Assembly: GCA_036924085.1 (NCBI GenBank)
Contig: JAVGWX010000002.1
Coordinates: 49,303,416-49,367,415 of the forward strand
From: Ariolimax columbianus
Taxonomy: Eukaryota; Mollusca; Gastropoda; Stylommatophora; Arionidae
DNA length: 64,000 nucleotides
Reading direction: 5' to 3'
Part shown: one piece after another, positions 21,034 through 32,782 of the stretch
Layout: each line of letters opens with the position of its first letter
Position numbering within the stretch: position 1 is the first letter of the stretch
Program-made: the position numbers and the translations under genes
The notes under the pieces: generated by a model
What the model saw: only the letters and a program-made list of their open reading frames with translations
What the model was told of the DNA's origin: nothing
Databases searched by the model: none

Positions 21034-21184
21034 AAGAAGAAGAAGAAAGAAGGGAAGAAAGAAGGGAAGAAAGAAAGAAAGAAAGAAGGAAGGAAGGAAG
21101 GAAGGAAGGAAGGAAGGAGGAAGAAGAAGAAGAAGAAGAAGAAGTAAGAAGTAAGAAGGAAGAAGGAAGAAGGAAAAGAAGAAG

Positions 21185-21218
<34 letters not shown>

Positions 21219-21255
21219 AAAAAGACAAAAAGAAGTAGTAGAAGGAGAAGAAGAC
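21034..21255. repeat. GAA/GGAA-rich microsatellite tract
   Basis: Mixed GAA, GGAA and GAAA units. The serine/phenylalanine-rich and lysine-rich open frames across it are artefacts. Confidence 0.9.
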
Positions 21256-21334
21256 TTAGGGCTCTTAGCCGAATTTTTCATGATAAATAGGGCAACCGCT
21301 TCGTTTGAAGTCGTAAACGGTAACTGGAGGGGGT

Positions 21335-21372
21335 ATTGCATGCGGCTAGCAGCCTCATCATGATGTAAAATT
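21335..21372 (+). repeat. Short dispersed motif (copy 2 of 4)
   Basis: TATTGCATGCGGCTAGCAGC then CTCATCATGATGTAAAATTC, a diverged version of the 13784 motif. Confidence 0.4.
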
Positions 21373-21479
21373 CTGTTATTGAAATGGAGGCTAAAGATGC
21401 TAGCAATGAAGCCTCCTGTCAGAGGAACGCTTGTGTTGGTTATCAATTTCTTCACTTTGTGAGAAGATTCAATTAATTT

Positions 21480-21692
21480 GGGATGGTGTAGTGTTTGAGG
21501 GACACATTTCACAAACCCGCAGATGCTGGGCTTGCTCCCCATCACAGCACCGGCTTTTACCCCGGGGAAGCAAACCCTTAGAAAATGCAGGAGAAAGCAG
21601 ACCATTACATAAAATACATGACGAAGTCAGATGCACTGGGCCGACAGGAGCAAAATAAAAACAGTGCAACGCACACCACCTTGGGGAATAGA
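21480..21692 (+). mobile_element. SINE1 copy 3, tail-less
   Basis: ATGCTGGGCTTGCTCCCCAT (decayed B-box region), GCAAACCCTTAGAAAATGCA and the core word GTCAGATGCACTGGGCCGAC are clear. The copy stops at the GGGGAATAGA block with no poly(A), directly abutting SINE3. Confidence 0.75.
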
Positions 21693-21850
21693 GCAATCTT
21701 CTTCTTCTGCGGTCGTTCTCAATATCCCGCTACCAAGCTCTGAACAGGGTTTTGCAAGTAGTAGGATGTAGTCCAAAGAACGGAATGCGTTGTGTCGCTA
21801 GTTTACAGCTTGACTGCGATATGTGCACCTTTTGGTCCGAAACATCTAAA
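21693..21850 (-). mobile_element. SINE3 copy 4, (GAA)n-tailed, 5'-truncated
   Basis: The minus strand ends ATTGAGAACGACCGCAGAAGAAGAAG. It retains ACAACGCATTCCGTTCTTTG and the distal part of the core (TTTCGGACCAAAAGGTGCAC). Confidence 0.78.
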
Positions 21851-22161
21851 GCAAAAAATTTTTTAAAAGTTGGCTACATGAAACTGTAAGCAGCCATGAT
21901 CGCCTACGTCAGTCATAATAACACGGGAATAACTCGCTCATCGACGTCTTTCACATCTATAAATCTTGACCTCCTAAAATTCTCATCTTCAAAACTTGAC
22001 GTTTACCCCGGCTCTAAACGTCTCAACTGTTCGATAATGACGTTAGTTAGAGTGGGCATGCACCGTTTTAATCGAAATTTTAATTTTATCTAATGCTTCT
22101 GCAAATTTCCATTAACACCATTCCTCCATCTTTTGTCGTGGTCTTCCTGTTACGCTGAAGT
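21851..22161. other. Unremarkable spacer
   Basis: No feature was recognised. Confidence 0.35.
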
Positions 22162-22350
22162 CTTTTAGTCTGGTGTTGTATGTACTTTTGGTCTGGTGTT
22201 GTATGTACTTTTAGTCTGGTGTTGTATGTACTTTTGGTCTGGTGTTGTATGTACTTTTAGCCTGGTGTTGTATGTACTTTTAGTCTGGTGTTGTATGTAC
22301 TTTTAGTCTGGTGTTGTATGTACTTTTAGACTGGTGTTGTATGTTCTTTT
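22162..22350. repeat. 23-bp minisatellite, about 8 copies
   Basis: The unit is CTGGTGTTGTATGTACTTTT AGT, with minor substitutions. Confidence 0.93.
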
Positions 22351-22769
22351 GGTAAGTATGCTAAGAGGCATTCAAATGATCTGATTGCTTAGTTCCTATC
22401 CACTTGTGTCGTGGAGTGCCGTGGGAAGCTTAACTTGTCTTTCTTGGATGAAGTCTGTTGCGAGGGTTGTTGTAAGCCCGTGTTTCTCTTATGCCAAATA
22501 TCCATCTGCTATCGACCTTCCTCGTGCCATGTAGTCAGATCTTCTTGTGTTGTAGATCAGGTTGCATTCTCATGAGATGGTTAATTTAATAAAACTATTC
22601 TATTGCTCACAAACTGGGCAAAATGACCTTACCGGGCATTACTACAAAAATCATCTCAAAACAAACTCCAGCAAAACCTAAGTATGTTCGTTTTACCTCA
22701 GAAATAGGGAGGCAAAAAAAACACAAAAAAAACACACACAACTACAGATCAGATGGCCAGGGCTAGAGC
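22351..22769. other. Unremarkable spacer
   Basis: No feature was recognised apart from an AAAACACAAAAAAAACACAC patch near 22715. Confidence 0.35.
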
Positions 22770-23566
22770 TGTAACACAGTGCGATTCCCAAATACCAGGA
22801 TGTCAAGTTGGATCGCAGTCTGTCCTTTGCGATCCATTACAATGAAACAAAACGGAATATACATGCAAGAAATAGTGTCATTCGAAAACTGATATGGCAC
22901 AGAAAACCGAACATCGGAGCTCATCGTGTATTTCTTCGTAGCTGAGTACGCCGGGCCATTGGTACAACTCTGCACATGTCAGTTATTGATACATCAATCA
23001 ATGAAACTGGTCGGATAGTTACAGGTTGCCTTTAACCTATTCGAACTAACTAAACAAGATAGAGCCATAAAACGACGTAGAACCACATGAGGCACGAAGA
23101 TGTGTTGCACCAGAAACTGAAAGGCATAAACAGACAAACAACCCAAGCACCATATATTTGGACACCAGGTGAAGTGCATAAGACTGAAATCTGGACGAAG
23201 TTTCTTACAGCTAACACAGACCTTACAGACTAGTCCCCAAAATCGCTACATCGAACAATGAAATGAACTGCCACAATCAGTTCTATGGATCCAGCCTGTG
23301 CTTGGAAATCGTTTGCTTTACGCAACAGGGACGTAATTAAATAGTCTTAGAGCTGGTGTATCACGATTCAGGAAGAACTTGAGGAGACGGGGGATACCGG
23401 GATGATGAGAGATGCGACTGTTCAAAAGCACAAGACCCAGACCACCCGATCATCTATTAAATTTCTGGAAACATGCAATATGGATGACATGATGAGAGGA
23501 ATAAGGCAATCCACGTGGCTGAACATTGGAAACATGTCACACGTGGTGCCAGGTTAAGTAAGTAAG
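22770..23566 (+). pseudogene. Decayed 3' half of a LINE reverse transcriptase with (TAAG)n tail
   Basis: Frames read VKLDRSLSFAIHYNETKRNI and ARNSVIRKL, the post-RT Y-L-G-V-x-L-D region of Jockey/CR1-like LINEs. Further on come ACAWKSFALRNRDVIK and a C-terminal LETCNMDDM with HVVPG at the end. The element finishes GGTTAAGTAAGTAAG, a TAAG-type tail also seen at 63.05 kb. Several stops and frameshifts are present and the catalytic motifs are not included. Confidence 0.6.
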
Positions 23567-23939
23567 CATCAAACTATGTAAGTCTTTGTCAGGGCATACC
23601 ATACATGTCTCTAATGACACTTTATGTCGAATTTGTCTTCCTTCGTTCTCTATCTCTCCCTCTCTTTCTCTTACCCGCTCTTTCCCTCTCTCCCCCACTC
23701 TTTATCTCTCCCCCACTAGCTCATGATTATGGCCTCCAAATGTCGTTCTCCAATTGTGTCATGTTTTTGTTCATTCTTGCCAGTTATAAAGTGTGTGCCA
23801 AGCTGACCTTTGTCGAGATAAAAATAAAAGCCGTGCTTGTTCAAGAAGACAACCTTTCCTGCTACAATCGCTTGACAATATCTTGTTTTGTGTCACATCA
23901 GGTCAGTCAATAAACCATACATGTTGACCACATCTTAGA
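23567..23939. other. Spacer with a CT-rich patch
   Basis: CTCTCTCCC-type sequence occupies about 23648-23720. A 102-codon frame (23605-23913) shows no domain. Confidence 0.35.
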
Positions 23940-24189
23940 AACGTGAGGACTCAAACGTCCTGGGGCTTGTCCGGATCTGCTGTACAGGTCATGCCGGGAA
24001 ACAGAAGAGCGGATATTATGGCTTCACAAGAACCAATCAGCTCGCAAGGTGTGGATAGGAGGGACATTTTGAAATATATCAATGACTATCTATTGAATGA
24101 TGACACCGCAATAGATGAATCAGCAATTTACAGACTGCAGATCCTTGAAGTCAAACGAGGTTTCAGCGGAGTGAAGGAAACGTGAGGAA
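23940..24189 (+). pseudogene. RNase H C-terminal fragment of a LINE
   Basis: The frame reads PGNRRADIMAS, the G-N-x-x-A-D-x-x-A end of RNase H, followed by DRRDILKYINDYLLNDD and IYRLQILEVKRG, a downstream region also seen in part at 7.3 kb. It stops immediately before the mariner insertion. The lineage differs from LINE-1, whose RNase H ends G-N-E-E-A-D-R-L-A. Confidence 0.5.
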
Positions 24190-24190
24190 G

Positions 24191-25088
24191 TACAAGGGCG
24201 TTCAAATCAAACCGTGACTTTTTGTTCTAGTTCAACCTGAATAGGGTATAGCGTGCTGGGACTACTATCATTAGTTAGGGAGACTTGTGTCCTATTTCTG
24301 TTAGCGGGCCCACTTTCCATGGGCTAGTCACGCTACAGATAAATACAAATGTTGGACAACACATGATTGCATGGAACAGCGTGTTGTGATTAAGTTTCTT
24401 GTGAAAGCTGTTGAAATTTACAGAAGACTGCAATCACAATACGGACATTAGACACCCAGCCACAGTAAAACATTTGAATGGTGCAAACACTCTTCAGAAG
24501 GCCATATATCAAAGAGAGATGATCCCGGCAGTGGTTGCTTTCAACCCCCCACAGTCATCCATGTGAATATCCAGATTGTGAAATCTTTATCCTGGATGTT
24601 CATTTTCTATCCCTAGGTGCCACTATCAACAATGAACAGCACATACGTATTTTGAGGTATCCACATAACCGTCAACGGAAAAAAATGGACTTGTTTAATT
24701 ACAAACGCCGTACTGCTCCTATAAGACAATGCTCGACCTCATACGGCTCACCGCACTATGTGTCATCTGCAGAAACTCGGCTGGGAGGTATTGCCACATC
24801 CATCTTATAGCCAAGGCCTCGTTACAAGCGTATTCCATCTGGTTGGTGTATCTAAATAAATTCTTGAGAGGTCAGCACTGACGACGAAGGGAAACAGGCT
24901 GTCCTGGATTGGTTCAAACATACTTATTAATCTTTCTGCGCTGAAGGGTTTCAAACATTGCTTAAACGATGTAATAAGTTCATAAACGTTGCAGGAGATT
25001 ATATCGAAAAATAAATGGCATTTTTGACTACATTACATTTTTTTTTTATTACCAAAAACGTTCCGGTTTGACTTGAACGTCCATCGTA
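24191..25088 (+). mobile_element. Internally deleted mariner-type transposon with both terminal inverted repeats
   Basis: The left end TACAAGGGCGTTCAAATCAA and the right end (reverse complement TACGATGGACGTTCAAGTCA) form imperfect inverted repeats of about 30 bp, each at a TA dinucleotide, the canonical mariner target. Length is about 0.9 kb against the usual 1.3 kb. A transposase pseudogene lies inside. Confidence 0.85.
24355..25015 (+). pseudogene. Mariner transposase pseudogene
   Basis: The N-terminal helix-turn-helix region is readable in pieces (VVIKFLVKAVEIYRRLQSQY, then KTFEWCKHSSEG and DDPGSG). The catalytic-domain words DNARPHTAHRTM and LPHPSYS are clear, followed by a degraded C-terminus ending G-D-Y-I-E-K. 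The segment that should hold the first catalytic Asp (T-G-D-E-T-W) is deleted, and the third acidic site is altered (Y-S-Q-G-L for Y-S-P-D-L). Stops and frameshifts confirm it is dead. Confidence 0.82.
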
Positions 25089-25605
25089 GATGAAGTGTAC
25101 ACAACAAACGAGCTACACCAACCAAGAGTTTTCACACCCTTCCGTCATTCGCTAAGAGAGACTGAACACCTGTGTATGTGACCGGAGTACATTGTAGCCA
25201 ATTCTTAGGAACGTGACCAGCACAGAGACGGAAGTACGTTTTTCTATATTTTGTCAGCTCAGGATTTTGTCCTCTAAATTTGGAACTAAAAATAGAAGGA
25301 AAGACGGGGAGAAATGCACTAGATTCCATTCTGAGGCAATCGATTGCTTCACTTTCGTTTTATTCGACATCTTGAACACAAAAAACTGTCACTCTTTCAT
25401 CTGGCACCTGATTATTTCATCACAAATCGATCGCACTTCAGCTTGCTATTCGTCCGTCTCGATTTTTGTACATTCTGTGTGATTTTCTGAACGTGAAATT
25501 ATCTGTCCCTTCTGCTTAATTATAACGTGTGACGTGCTTGAATTCTGTGAAGACCAGGTTGTATATATATTACAGTCATGTCAGTTTACAATTACGAGGC
25601 ATATT
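25089..25605. other. Unremarkable spacer
   Basis: No feature was recognised. Confidence 0.35.
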
Positions 25606-25607
25606 GA

Positions 25608-25825
25608 GTTGTGTGTCGTCATCTTCTTCAGCTTCTTCTTCTACTTTTTCTTCTTCTTTTACTTTGTTTTTGTTTTTGCATTTTCTTTCTCTTCTGTACC
25701 ATCATAATACTTTGCTACTTATTCTCATTCTTCTTGTTTTTCGTATTCATCTTCTTCTTCATTTTCTTCTTCTTCTTGTTTTCCATCTTCTTTTTCTTCA
25801 TTTTAAACTTCTTCTTCATCAATAT
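25608..25825. repeat. TTC-rich tract
   Basis: Imperfect TTC units. The 130- and 92-codon leucine/phenylalanine-rich frames are low-complexity artefacts. Confidence 0.8.
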
Positions 25826-25834
25826 GCATCATCA

Positions 25835-26035
25835 CCCATTTCATTCCTGTATCATCACCAATATCAATCCTGTATCATCACCCCTATAATTAATGTAACA
25901 ACACCCCTATCATTCATGTAACAACACTCCTATCATTCATGTAACAACACCCCTATAATTCATGTAACAACACCCCTATAATTCATGTATCATCACTCCT
26001 ATCATTCCTGTACCATCACCCCCATCATTAATGTA
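25835..26035. repeat. Degenerate 23-bp tandem repeat
   Basis: Units such as CATGTAACAACACCCCTATA then ATT, about 8-9 copies with many variants. Confidence 0.75.
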
Positions 26036-26104
26036 TCATCATCAATATGAGTAATGTATGATTTTCAATAAAAACATTTAAAGTTTCTTGTGGATCACAT
26101 GTGC

Positions 26105-26370
26105 TCAATAAATGTACCACAAATGTTCCTCGCCTGAACCAAATGCACCACAAATGTTCCTCGCCTGAGCCAAATGCACCACAAATGTTCTTTACGTGAG
26201 CCAAATATACCACAAATGTTCCTCACCTGAGCCAAATGCACCACAAATGATCCTCACCTGAACCAAATGCACCACAAATGTTCCTCACCTGAGCCAAATG
26301 CACCACAAATGCTCCTCACCTGAGCCAAATGCACCACAAATGAACCGCATCTGAGAGAAATGCATCAGCT
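26105..26370. repeat. 31-bp minisatellite, about 8 copies
   Basis: The unit is CACCACAAATGTTCCTCACC TGAGCCAAATG. Confidence 0.9.
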
Positions 26371-26744
26371 CGGTACAAGTTTTCCCTTTCCTTTATGTTT
26401 GTCTCGTTCCATTCTCAATTGATGTTTTGGTCCCCTTCTAATTCGCCTCAACTTACCCTTCTACCTATTTCTATGTTATATCTGTGGCAATGTTGCTTAC
26501 GCTGTCTTATAAACAAAGATGGTGGCTCCTTGCTCGGCAGGCTTTTCGTCATTGGAATGACGAATCTAGAAAGGCCACGAGTTGTAGAAGTGTCTACCGT
26601 AAAGGCGTTACACAGCGCTGCTTATGTCCTTTCTTGTAGAGTCTCAGTATTGTAGTGCCTTATTATCATCTCTGTCATACACAGCGAGTCTTATTCTCTA
26701 GAGGAAGTTTTACCACATTATTAGTCATCTCAAATATCATTTTG
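26371..26744. other. Unremarkable spacer
   Basis: No feature was recognised. Confidence 0.35.
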
Positions 26745-27045
26745 AAAAGTCTGAGCCCATTGTGAGCTGAGAGAGAAGAGCAGAGAAGTCAGAGACCATT
26801 GTGAGCTGAGAGAGAAGAGCAGAGAAGTCAGAGCACATTGTGAGCTGAGAGAGAAGAGCAGAGAAGTCAGAGCACATTGTGAGCTGAGAGAGAAGAGCAT
26901 AGAAGTCACAGCCCATTGTGAGCTGAGAGAGAAGAGCAGAGAAGTCAGAGCCTATTGTGAGCTGAGAGAGAAAAGCAGAGAAGTCAGAGCCTATTGTGAG
27001 CTGAGAGAGAAAAGCAGAGACGTCACAGCCCATTGTGAGAAGGGA
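26745..27045. repeat. 39-bp minisatellite, about 7-8 copies
   Basis: The unit is AAGTCAGAGCCCATTGTGAG CTGAGAGAGAAGAGCAGAG. The period is divisible by three, so the minus strand stays open and appears to encode a 13-residue repeat (F-S-A-L-L-S-Q-L-T-M-x-S-D). I regard the 132-codon frame as incidental. Confidence 0.92.
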
Positions 27046-28145
27046 TACGAGAGCAGATTGTGTGTCTCCAGGTAGAATCTCAAGAAGACTTTTACAAATA
27101 TAAATTGGTGGACACCACCGGTAACAGAGATTCAATCGACTAAGTCATTGCTATCATGTTTGTAAATATCAAATGTAATGGTAGTCCAGAAGAAGACACT
27201 GAGGTCGAAGAAGAAGTGTTACCTATCTCATTTTACTAAATGTGAGCTTTTATATGAGGTAGGGTAACCAGTTTCCTTCTTCGCAGACTTGACTTCACTA
27301 ATAGTAAGCCAAGTATCCATTTATGACTGGGTTGGAAGGAGCATATCAAACGTGGGGAAACTTTGCCTTTGAAAACCGAGAGGTCTGTCACTCTGCTGCT
27401 CGGTAGTGACAAGGATAAAAAAAGGTGTCTTTCTGTACTATAAAACATATTTAATGAACAGCAGAATAGGAAGAGAAATCATAGGCAGACAGTATTCGAA
27501 CTTTGAATCCCCAGGTGATGAAAGCACGCTGTCATAGGTAAGAAATGAGCTTAGGGATATAGAGACCCAGATAAACTTTACACACCCACACACACACAAC
27601 CCCCACCCCCTCCCTTCGACTCCAACACCCCCAAATGGTACTAAATCGAAAAGCCTTTTCATTGATCAACTGCGAATATATTTTATGGGGTATGGGTTGA
27701 GTTCGATCCAAACATATTAAAGACTCAATTTCTTCCCAGTGTTCCTATTGCTCAGTATTAATCATAATGGAAGTGATGCGTGTGTTCCAGATAGAATTAA
27801 ACAAACGAACAATTCAAATTAAGGATCGTGGAGAGCAAGAGAGTGGGTAAATATTTGTTCTCAACTACGCTTTTCGGTACAAGCTCTTGAATGACCTATC
27901 CAGGATCCGTCAAACTTTAATAGATTAACAGGTCCCACAAGTAGAGCCTGTATACACAAGTTGAGCTCTCTAGATTTTGAGGAAGTTGGTTAAAATAGGA
28001 GAAATAGAAGTCTCACGGAAACGGACAAAGGTCAAGTCAGGTTAAATAGAAGATTGTAAACAGGGGAAACTTCGAGGCAGTTGCCAACAAAGTATGTTTG
28101 CTATTTACAACTATCACGAATGTGTGGGTAGGTTAGGATGGAGGG
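27046..28145. other. Gene-free spacer
   Basis: No coding motif was recognised. There is a CA/CCCACACA patch near 27585. Confidence 0.35.
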
Positions 28146-28225
28146 GGCATGTGTGTGTGTGTGGTGGTGGTGGTGGGGGAGGAGGTGTGTAGGGGGAGGG
28201 GAGGGGTAATGGGGGGAGGGGGGAA
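28146..28225. repeat. GT/GGT and G-rich simple sequence
   Basis: TGTGTGTGTGGTGGTGGTGG followed by G-rich runs. Confidence 0.85.
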
Positions 28226-28504
28226 TATTTGGTTGGGGAAAGACATGCGCGGTGCTTATTATATCCTTTTAATTTCTGGACAAAAACAGCATGCAATTGT
28301 GATTGCTGCCACTAATCAACCATGTTTTGTTTGCAGCTCATGGCCTCCAGGTTTCCCTTTGTCTCCATGCTTCTCAGTTTCCTAATGTGAAGCTGTCACT
28401 TTTCATTGTTTGTCTGCATGCGACATAACCATTAAGGCATGTATGGTCTATGCTTGATTATAGGAAGGTTAGGAAGTTATGGAGTCTTTCAAATGTCTGC
28501 AGCG

Positions 28505-28590
28505 AAGCCCGTCTACACTCGCAAGTGACGAATGGCGAAAGTAGCAAGTGATGAATGGCGAAAGTCGCAAGTGACGAATGGCGAGAGTCT
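28505..28590. repeat. Short tandem repeat, about 24 bp x 3
   Basis: GCAAGTGACGAATGGCGAAA GT occurs three times with small changes. Confidence 0.8.
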
Positions 28591-28969
28591 TAGCCAATAG
28601 GGACACTTTTCTATTTCTTCTTTTTGAACGTGTGTGTGGGTATAAAAAAAAGGGGGGGGGGAGGTGGTGCTAACTGAATCAATTAGCTAACACGAGCGTT
28701 CCATACCTGGCCCTTATGTTCCAACAGGAGCGTAATTTCCATTTCCCTGGTTGTTCATACTAGTCTGAGAAGTGTTTTGTAAGTGTACACTGCAGGACAA
28801 TGTAACAATGTCGTCCCACCACAGCAGTATAGCTGATAAACGTAACCAACCAGACAAGTTTTTCTCTGTTCGTCTTCCAGTCAGATCTCACCAACACCTC
28901 AACAGGATATTCGGTAGCCGGTTGTTCAAGTTTCCCCTAGAATTAATCAACTTGTTGCCAAAACACAAA
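28591..28969. other. Spacer
   Basis: There is an A/G homopolymer patch near 28646-28664. The 105-codon frame at 28772-29089 has no recognisable domain and runs into the next repeat. Confidence 0.35.
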
Positions 28970-29525
28970 CAATCATCCCCCAATCTAAGATTGTCAAACG
29001 CAACCATCCCCCAATCTAAGATTGTCAAACTCACAAACTCAACCAACCCCCAATCTAAGATTGTGAAACTCAACCATCCCCCAATCTAAGATTGTCAAAC
29101 TCAACCATCCCCCAATCTAAGATTGTCAAACTCAACCATCCCCCAATCTAAGACTGACAGACTCAACCATCCCCCAATCTAAGACTGTCAAACTCAACCA
29201 TCCCCCAATCAATCTAAGACTGACAGACTCAACCATCACACAATCTAAGACTGTGAACTCAACCATCCCCCAATCTAAGATTGTCAAACTCAACCATCAC
29301 ACAATCTAAGACTGACAGAATCAACCATCCCCCAATCTAAGACTGACAGACTCAACCATCCCCCAATCTAAGACTGACAGACTCAACCATCCCCTAATCT
29401 AAGATTGTCAAACTCAACCATCACACAATCTAAGATTGTCAAACTCAACCATCACACAATCTAAGATTGTCAAACTCAACCATCTCACAATCCAAGATTG
29501 TCAAACTCAACCATCTCAAAGGCTG
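28970..29525. repeat. 31-bp minisatellite, about 18 copies
   Basis: The unit is CCATCCCCCAATCTAAGATT GTCAAACTCAA, with a variant class carrying GACTGACAGA. Confidence 0.93.
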
Positions 29526-31212
29526 ACATATTCCAGTAATGAATCACTGATTATCTTATGAAACTGAATTGATTCGTACAGGATATTTCATAAATCTTTC
29601 ATTATGTTTCAGGAATAAACATTGCAAAATAATGAAAGCACTTCAGCATAGCTTTCAGCTACCTGACAGCAAGCCCAACCAACATGTTTGATTACCAGTT
29701 TTTGAAGAGATTCAAGTGTTCATTAACAACTAAATGGAGCTCTTACTGAACATTATGTCCTTAATGTGTAGTAGTGCACGAAAAACTGTCAGATTCCCCG
29801 AAAGGTACAGAGACATACAGAGTTAGGAAGCGCTGCTTATCTTACTTGTGGTGATGTGATGTCGTCACCTGGAGGTAGGAAGATCGAATCCAGGCTTCAC
29901 TTCCTTCTCTGTTGATCGTTATATATGCTTTGCGAGTGCAGACAAATACATGTCTTTGTGATCTTTATCATGAACAAACATACTTTGTTTTTATATCTTC
30001 TTACTGTCCCGAGTTTTTCCACATTGTCTCTAACTCTGCTGATCAGACACTTAATCTGAATATTCCCTGCATTTAAAAAAAAAGTGTACAGAAATATAAG
30101 TTTTAGAAATCAAAGTGGTTGTTAGCCAACATTTATCGTGGACCAGATGATAAACGTTAGAAACATTTGGCGGACCAGTGGACTTGGGATACGACCTCGG
30201 TATATCTTACAGACGGTGGCTAGCATGATAGACTCAAAGGGAAAGTGTCGTTTTTCAAACTGATGACGAAGAAAGTAACCGAAAAATATTTGTAATGCTA
30301 CATTTATTGATGCTTTCTTCTCTCGCGTTTTGTTTTCCTTCAGATCAAGTTGAGGATTACACAACAGCTAGCCCCTCCCCTCCCCCTTCCCTCCCCACTA
30401 CAAGAAGCATGTATCAGAGCACGTGTTGTGATTTGTACAGCCGTAGTTATGAGGTTGCTACCTTATGGACTATCTTCTGTAGTCACTTTTTATTATATGG
30501 TTGGTAGGTTACAGTGACTACTCTTTCCTCATTGGATACTACTCAGTAATGTAACTCGTCATATTTAGATACAAAACGGGTCGAAGTTGTGGCTGCTCTA
30601 TTACTACACTTTTCATATTTAGTTGATAGTCTGTGTTTTTAGCGCCTTTGTCATGTAAGTAAATATAGGTTTATCCCATAGTAGTTACACTACTGCCGGG
30701 GAATGAAGTTGTTAGATAATTCAGTACACCAGGTCACGGTATGTTCCATAGTCGTTACACTACTGTCTGGTAATTAGTTGTTTAAAGACGCCAATATATT
30801 AAGCCACCGCTTGCATCATGTAGGGTTGGCAGTTATATTCCTCATTACCTGTTACTTTCATAGTCGTATGCCAGTTGCTCTTTTACAGCTGGATCTACTA
30901 AGGCGTACATATTGCGAGATTCGTACCCCAACCTTTACCATGCACATCGAGAACTCTTGCACTATGCTAATTGTACGCTTATCTATCTTGTATTTACTGT
31001 TAAAATGTGTCATACAGTTGCACAAGATTTTACCAGGTTTTATGTGAGCCTAAAAAGACTACGATTCTACATAAAGACCTTTATCAAGGCGTGGCCGAGC
31101 GAACTAAACACATATGGCAAATATAATCTAAAGTTATACCATACGAAATCGTCAAAACAATCGATAAATACATAATTTTCACTCTCGCAACAATATTATT
31201 GAGGATGTATGA
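29526..31212. other. Largest stretch without a recognised feature
   Basis: About 1.7 kb with no repeat or domain that I recognise. A good-looking splice acceptor (TTTTGTTTTCCTTCAG, ending 30342) precedes a frame open to 30507 (V-E-D-Y-T-T-A-S, then STCCDLYSRSYEVATLW), so an exon is possible but unsupported. Confidence 0.35.
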
Positions 31213-31880
31213 ATTACAGTATGAAAATCAACATAAAGAAAACTGAAGTTATGACAAGAAAAGAAAAGAAATAGAAAAAAAAATATTTGTACAAAACCAA
31301 TAAGTAAAACAAGTTAATTTTACGTTCCTGTGTAAAATAATCTCACTAATTGGCACAGGCGACACCGACATCCAAAACAGATGTAATAAAGCAAGTCAAA
31401 TAATTGGGCAAATGTCCCCGATATTGCAATGTAAACACGTGACAATAGATACAAGAACAACAATACAATATTCCTAAGCACATTGTGCTATCAGTGCCAG
31501 ATTTTGACATTAACAAAGACAAAAGACACATCGTAACAACATGAAATGCCTGCGCCGAAAGCTTAGAGTAACAAGAATGGATAGAATCAGAAATGAAGAT
31601 ATTAGGAGACAAGTAGGTACAACCCCAGTGCTAGACATCAAGAGACAGCAAACCAAATGGTTCTCTGCCAAGTGACTCGACAAACACCAGATAGTATCTC
31701 TCAGAAAACAATGCTATACAGATACAATGGATACAAAGACACGGGCCAATTACGCAAAAGATGGATAGCATAAATAACAGAAGCAATAAAACTCTCGGTG
31801 TACGAAGCACATACTAGGGCCCGGTCAAGAAACTTTTTCGTAACTTGATGCTGAAAGGCCCAAAAAGGACACACAAAGTG
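31213..31880 (+). pseudogene. 3' half of an RTE-type LINE, decayed
   Basis: Readable pieces in order are MKINIKKTEVMTRKEK, T-R-T-T-I, MKCLRRKLRVTRMDRIRNED, IRRQVGTTPVLDIKRQQTKW and ITEAIKLSVYEAHTRARSRN. This is the order of the post-catalytic region of RTE-type proteins (Y-C-E-M-R-C-L-R-R, R-N-E-x-I-R, the W-F-G-H block, then the distal E-A block). Stops and frameshifts are frequent. Confidence 0.65.
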
Positions 31881-32030
31881 AAAAGAAGAACTCTCACAGA
31901 AAAAATTTCGGATCAATATTGCGTGGACAAATATAATGTACCGAAAAGCTACGTTATTGTCAAAAGGTATTCGTCTCGAACAAAAGACAACAAGTGCGAG
32001 GCAATTAGATTTAGTCGCTCTTCGTCTGCT

Positions 32031-32201
32031 ATGGAATGTATAGCTCTTCTTTTCTTTTTCTTGTGTCTCAAAGTTGCTACAGGATGGAGTAGTCCACCAG
32101 ATGCCCACCCCTCTTCAGTTATCTCTTACGGCCCAGTAGCTGGTTACAGTGTTCAATATTCGTCATTCCTCTTGACGGCCACCATGAACACGCGTCCTGC
32201 T
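32031..32201 (+). CDS. Candidate first coding exon of a secreted protein (57 codons, then splice donor)
   Basis: ATG at 32031 opens MECIALLFFFLCLKVATGWS, a textbook signal peptide (short n-region, hydrophobic h-region, small residues before a possible cleavage near A-T-G-W-S). Thirty-seven more residues follow without low complexity. The frame reaches CGTCCTGCT followed by GTAAGTAG, a strong donor, at 32202, giving a phase-0 exon. No downstream exon was identified and there is no family match. It lies about 150 bp after a dead LINE. This is the most host-gene-like signal in the window, but single-exon evidence is weak and it may be chance. Confidence 0.35.
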
Positions 32202-32780
32202 GTAAGTAGATGAGACAAACAGGTTTAAGGAATGTCTATTTGTTATAAACAGTTAAAGACATACCGCTATACTAAACAAAACGAAGTGATTCAAGACAGG
32301 AGAATCAGTACACTGGGAGATGCCGTTTACGTCAAATAACATAATACAAAGTCTTGTTAAAAATTAATTCCAGATTCTGATATGGAGAAATAATCTGCAT
32401 CCTGCCTTTGGACCATCCTGATACTTCAGGGTGAAGGACAGACATTTATTCAAGCTACGTTTGGCAACTTTGTCTGATTGAATACAAGTATCCAGTATTT
32501 AAGTATATATATAATGCAGTTCCAGATACGAGACTAAGGTGCCCTCACCAAGGTATATGTATTTACATTGGCGCACATGTATACATCTTTCTTAGCTATT
32601 ATGCCGTTTGTTTGTCTATCCTTCACCTGCATTGTAACGGAGGATTGTGTAACTTGTTACTTCTCAAGGTCAAGATAAGAGCGCTGTAAGCCCTCGCCAC
32701 CCGAGTTTCACCTGGTTTGCAAAATTCGGACCGGTGTGATCTGTCATGCCTGGTCGTTAAAGGTGATTAATGTGAGTTGT
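32202..32780. other. Possible intron or spacer
   Basis: No recognisable exon or repeat. Confidence 0.3.
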
Positions 32781-32782
32781 GC

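Noticed and set aside
20917..21605. Serine/phenylalanine-rich frames of 103 and 197 codons
   Set aside because: They translate GAA-type microsatellite sequence plus a SINE; low complexity only.
26737..27135. 132-codon frame with a 13-residue repeat as a leucine-rich secreted protein
   Set aside because: The repetition is explained by the 39-bp DNA array. Flanking residues show no domain.
28772..29089. 105-codon frame as a gene
   Set aside because: It has no domain, no splice signals of note, and its last third is minisatellite.
30343..30507. Exon after a good polypyrimidine tract and CAG acceptor
   Set aside because: The downstream frame is short, Pro/Ser-rich and unrecognised. The splice-like signal alone is too common in CT-rich sequence to annotate as an exon.
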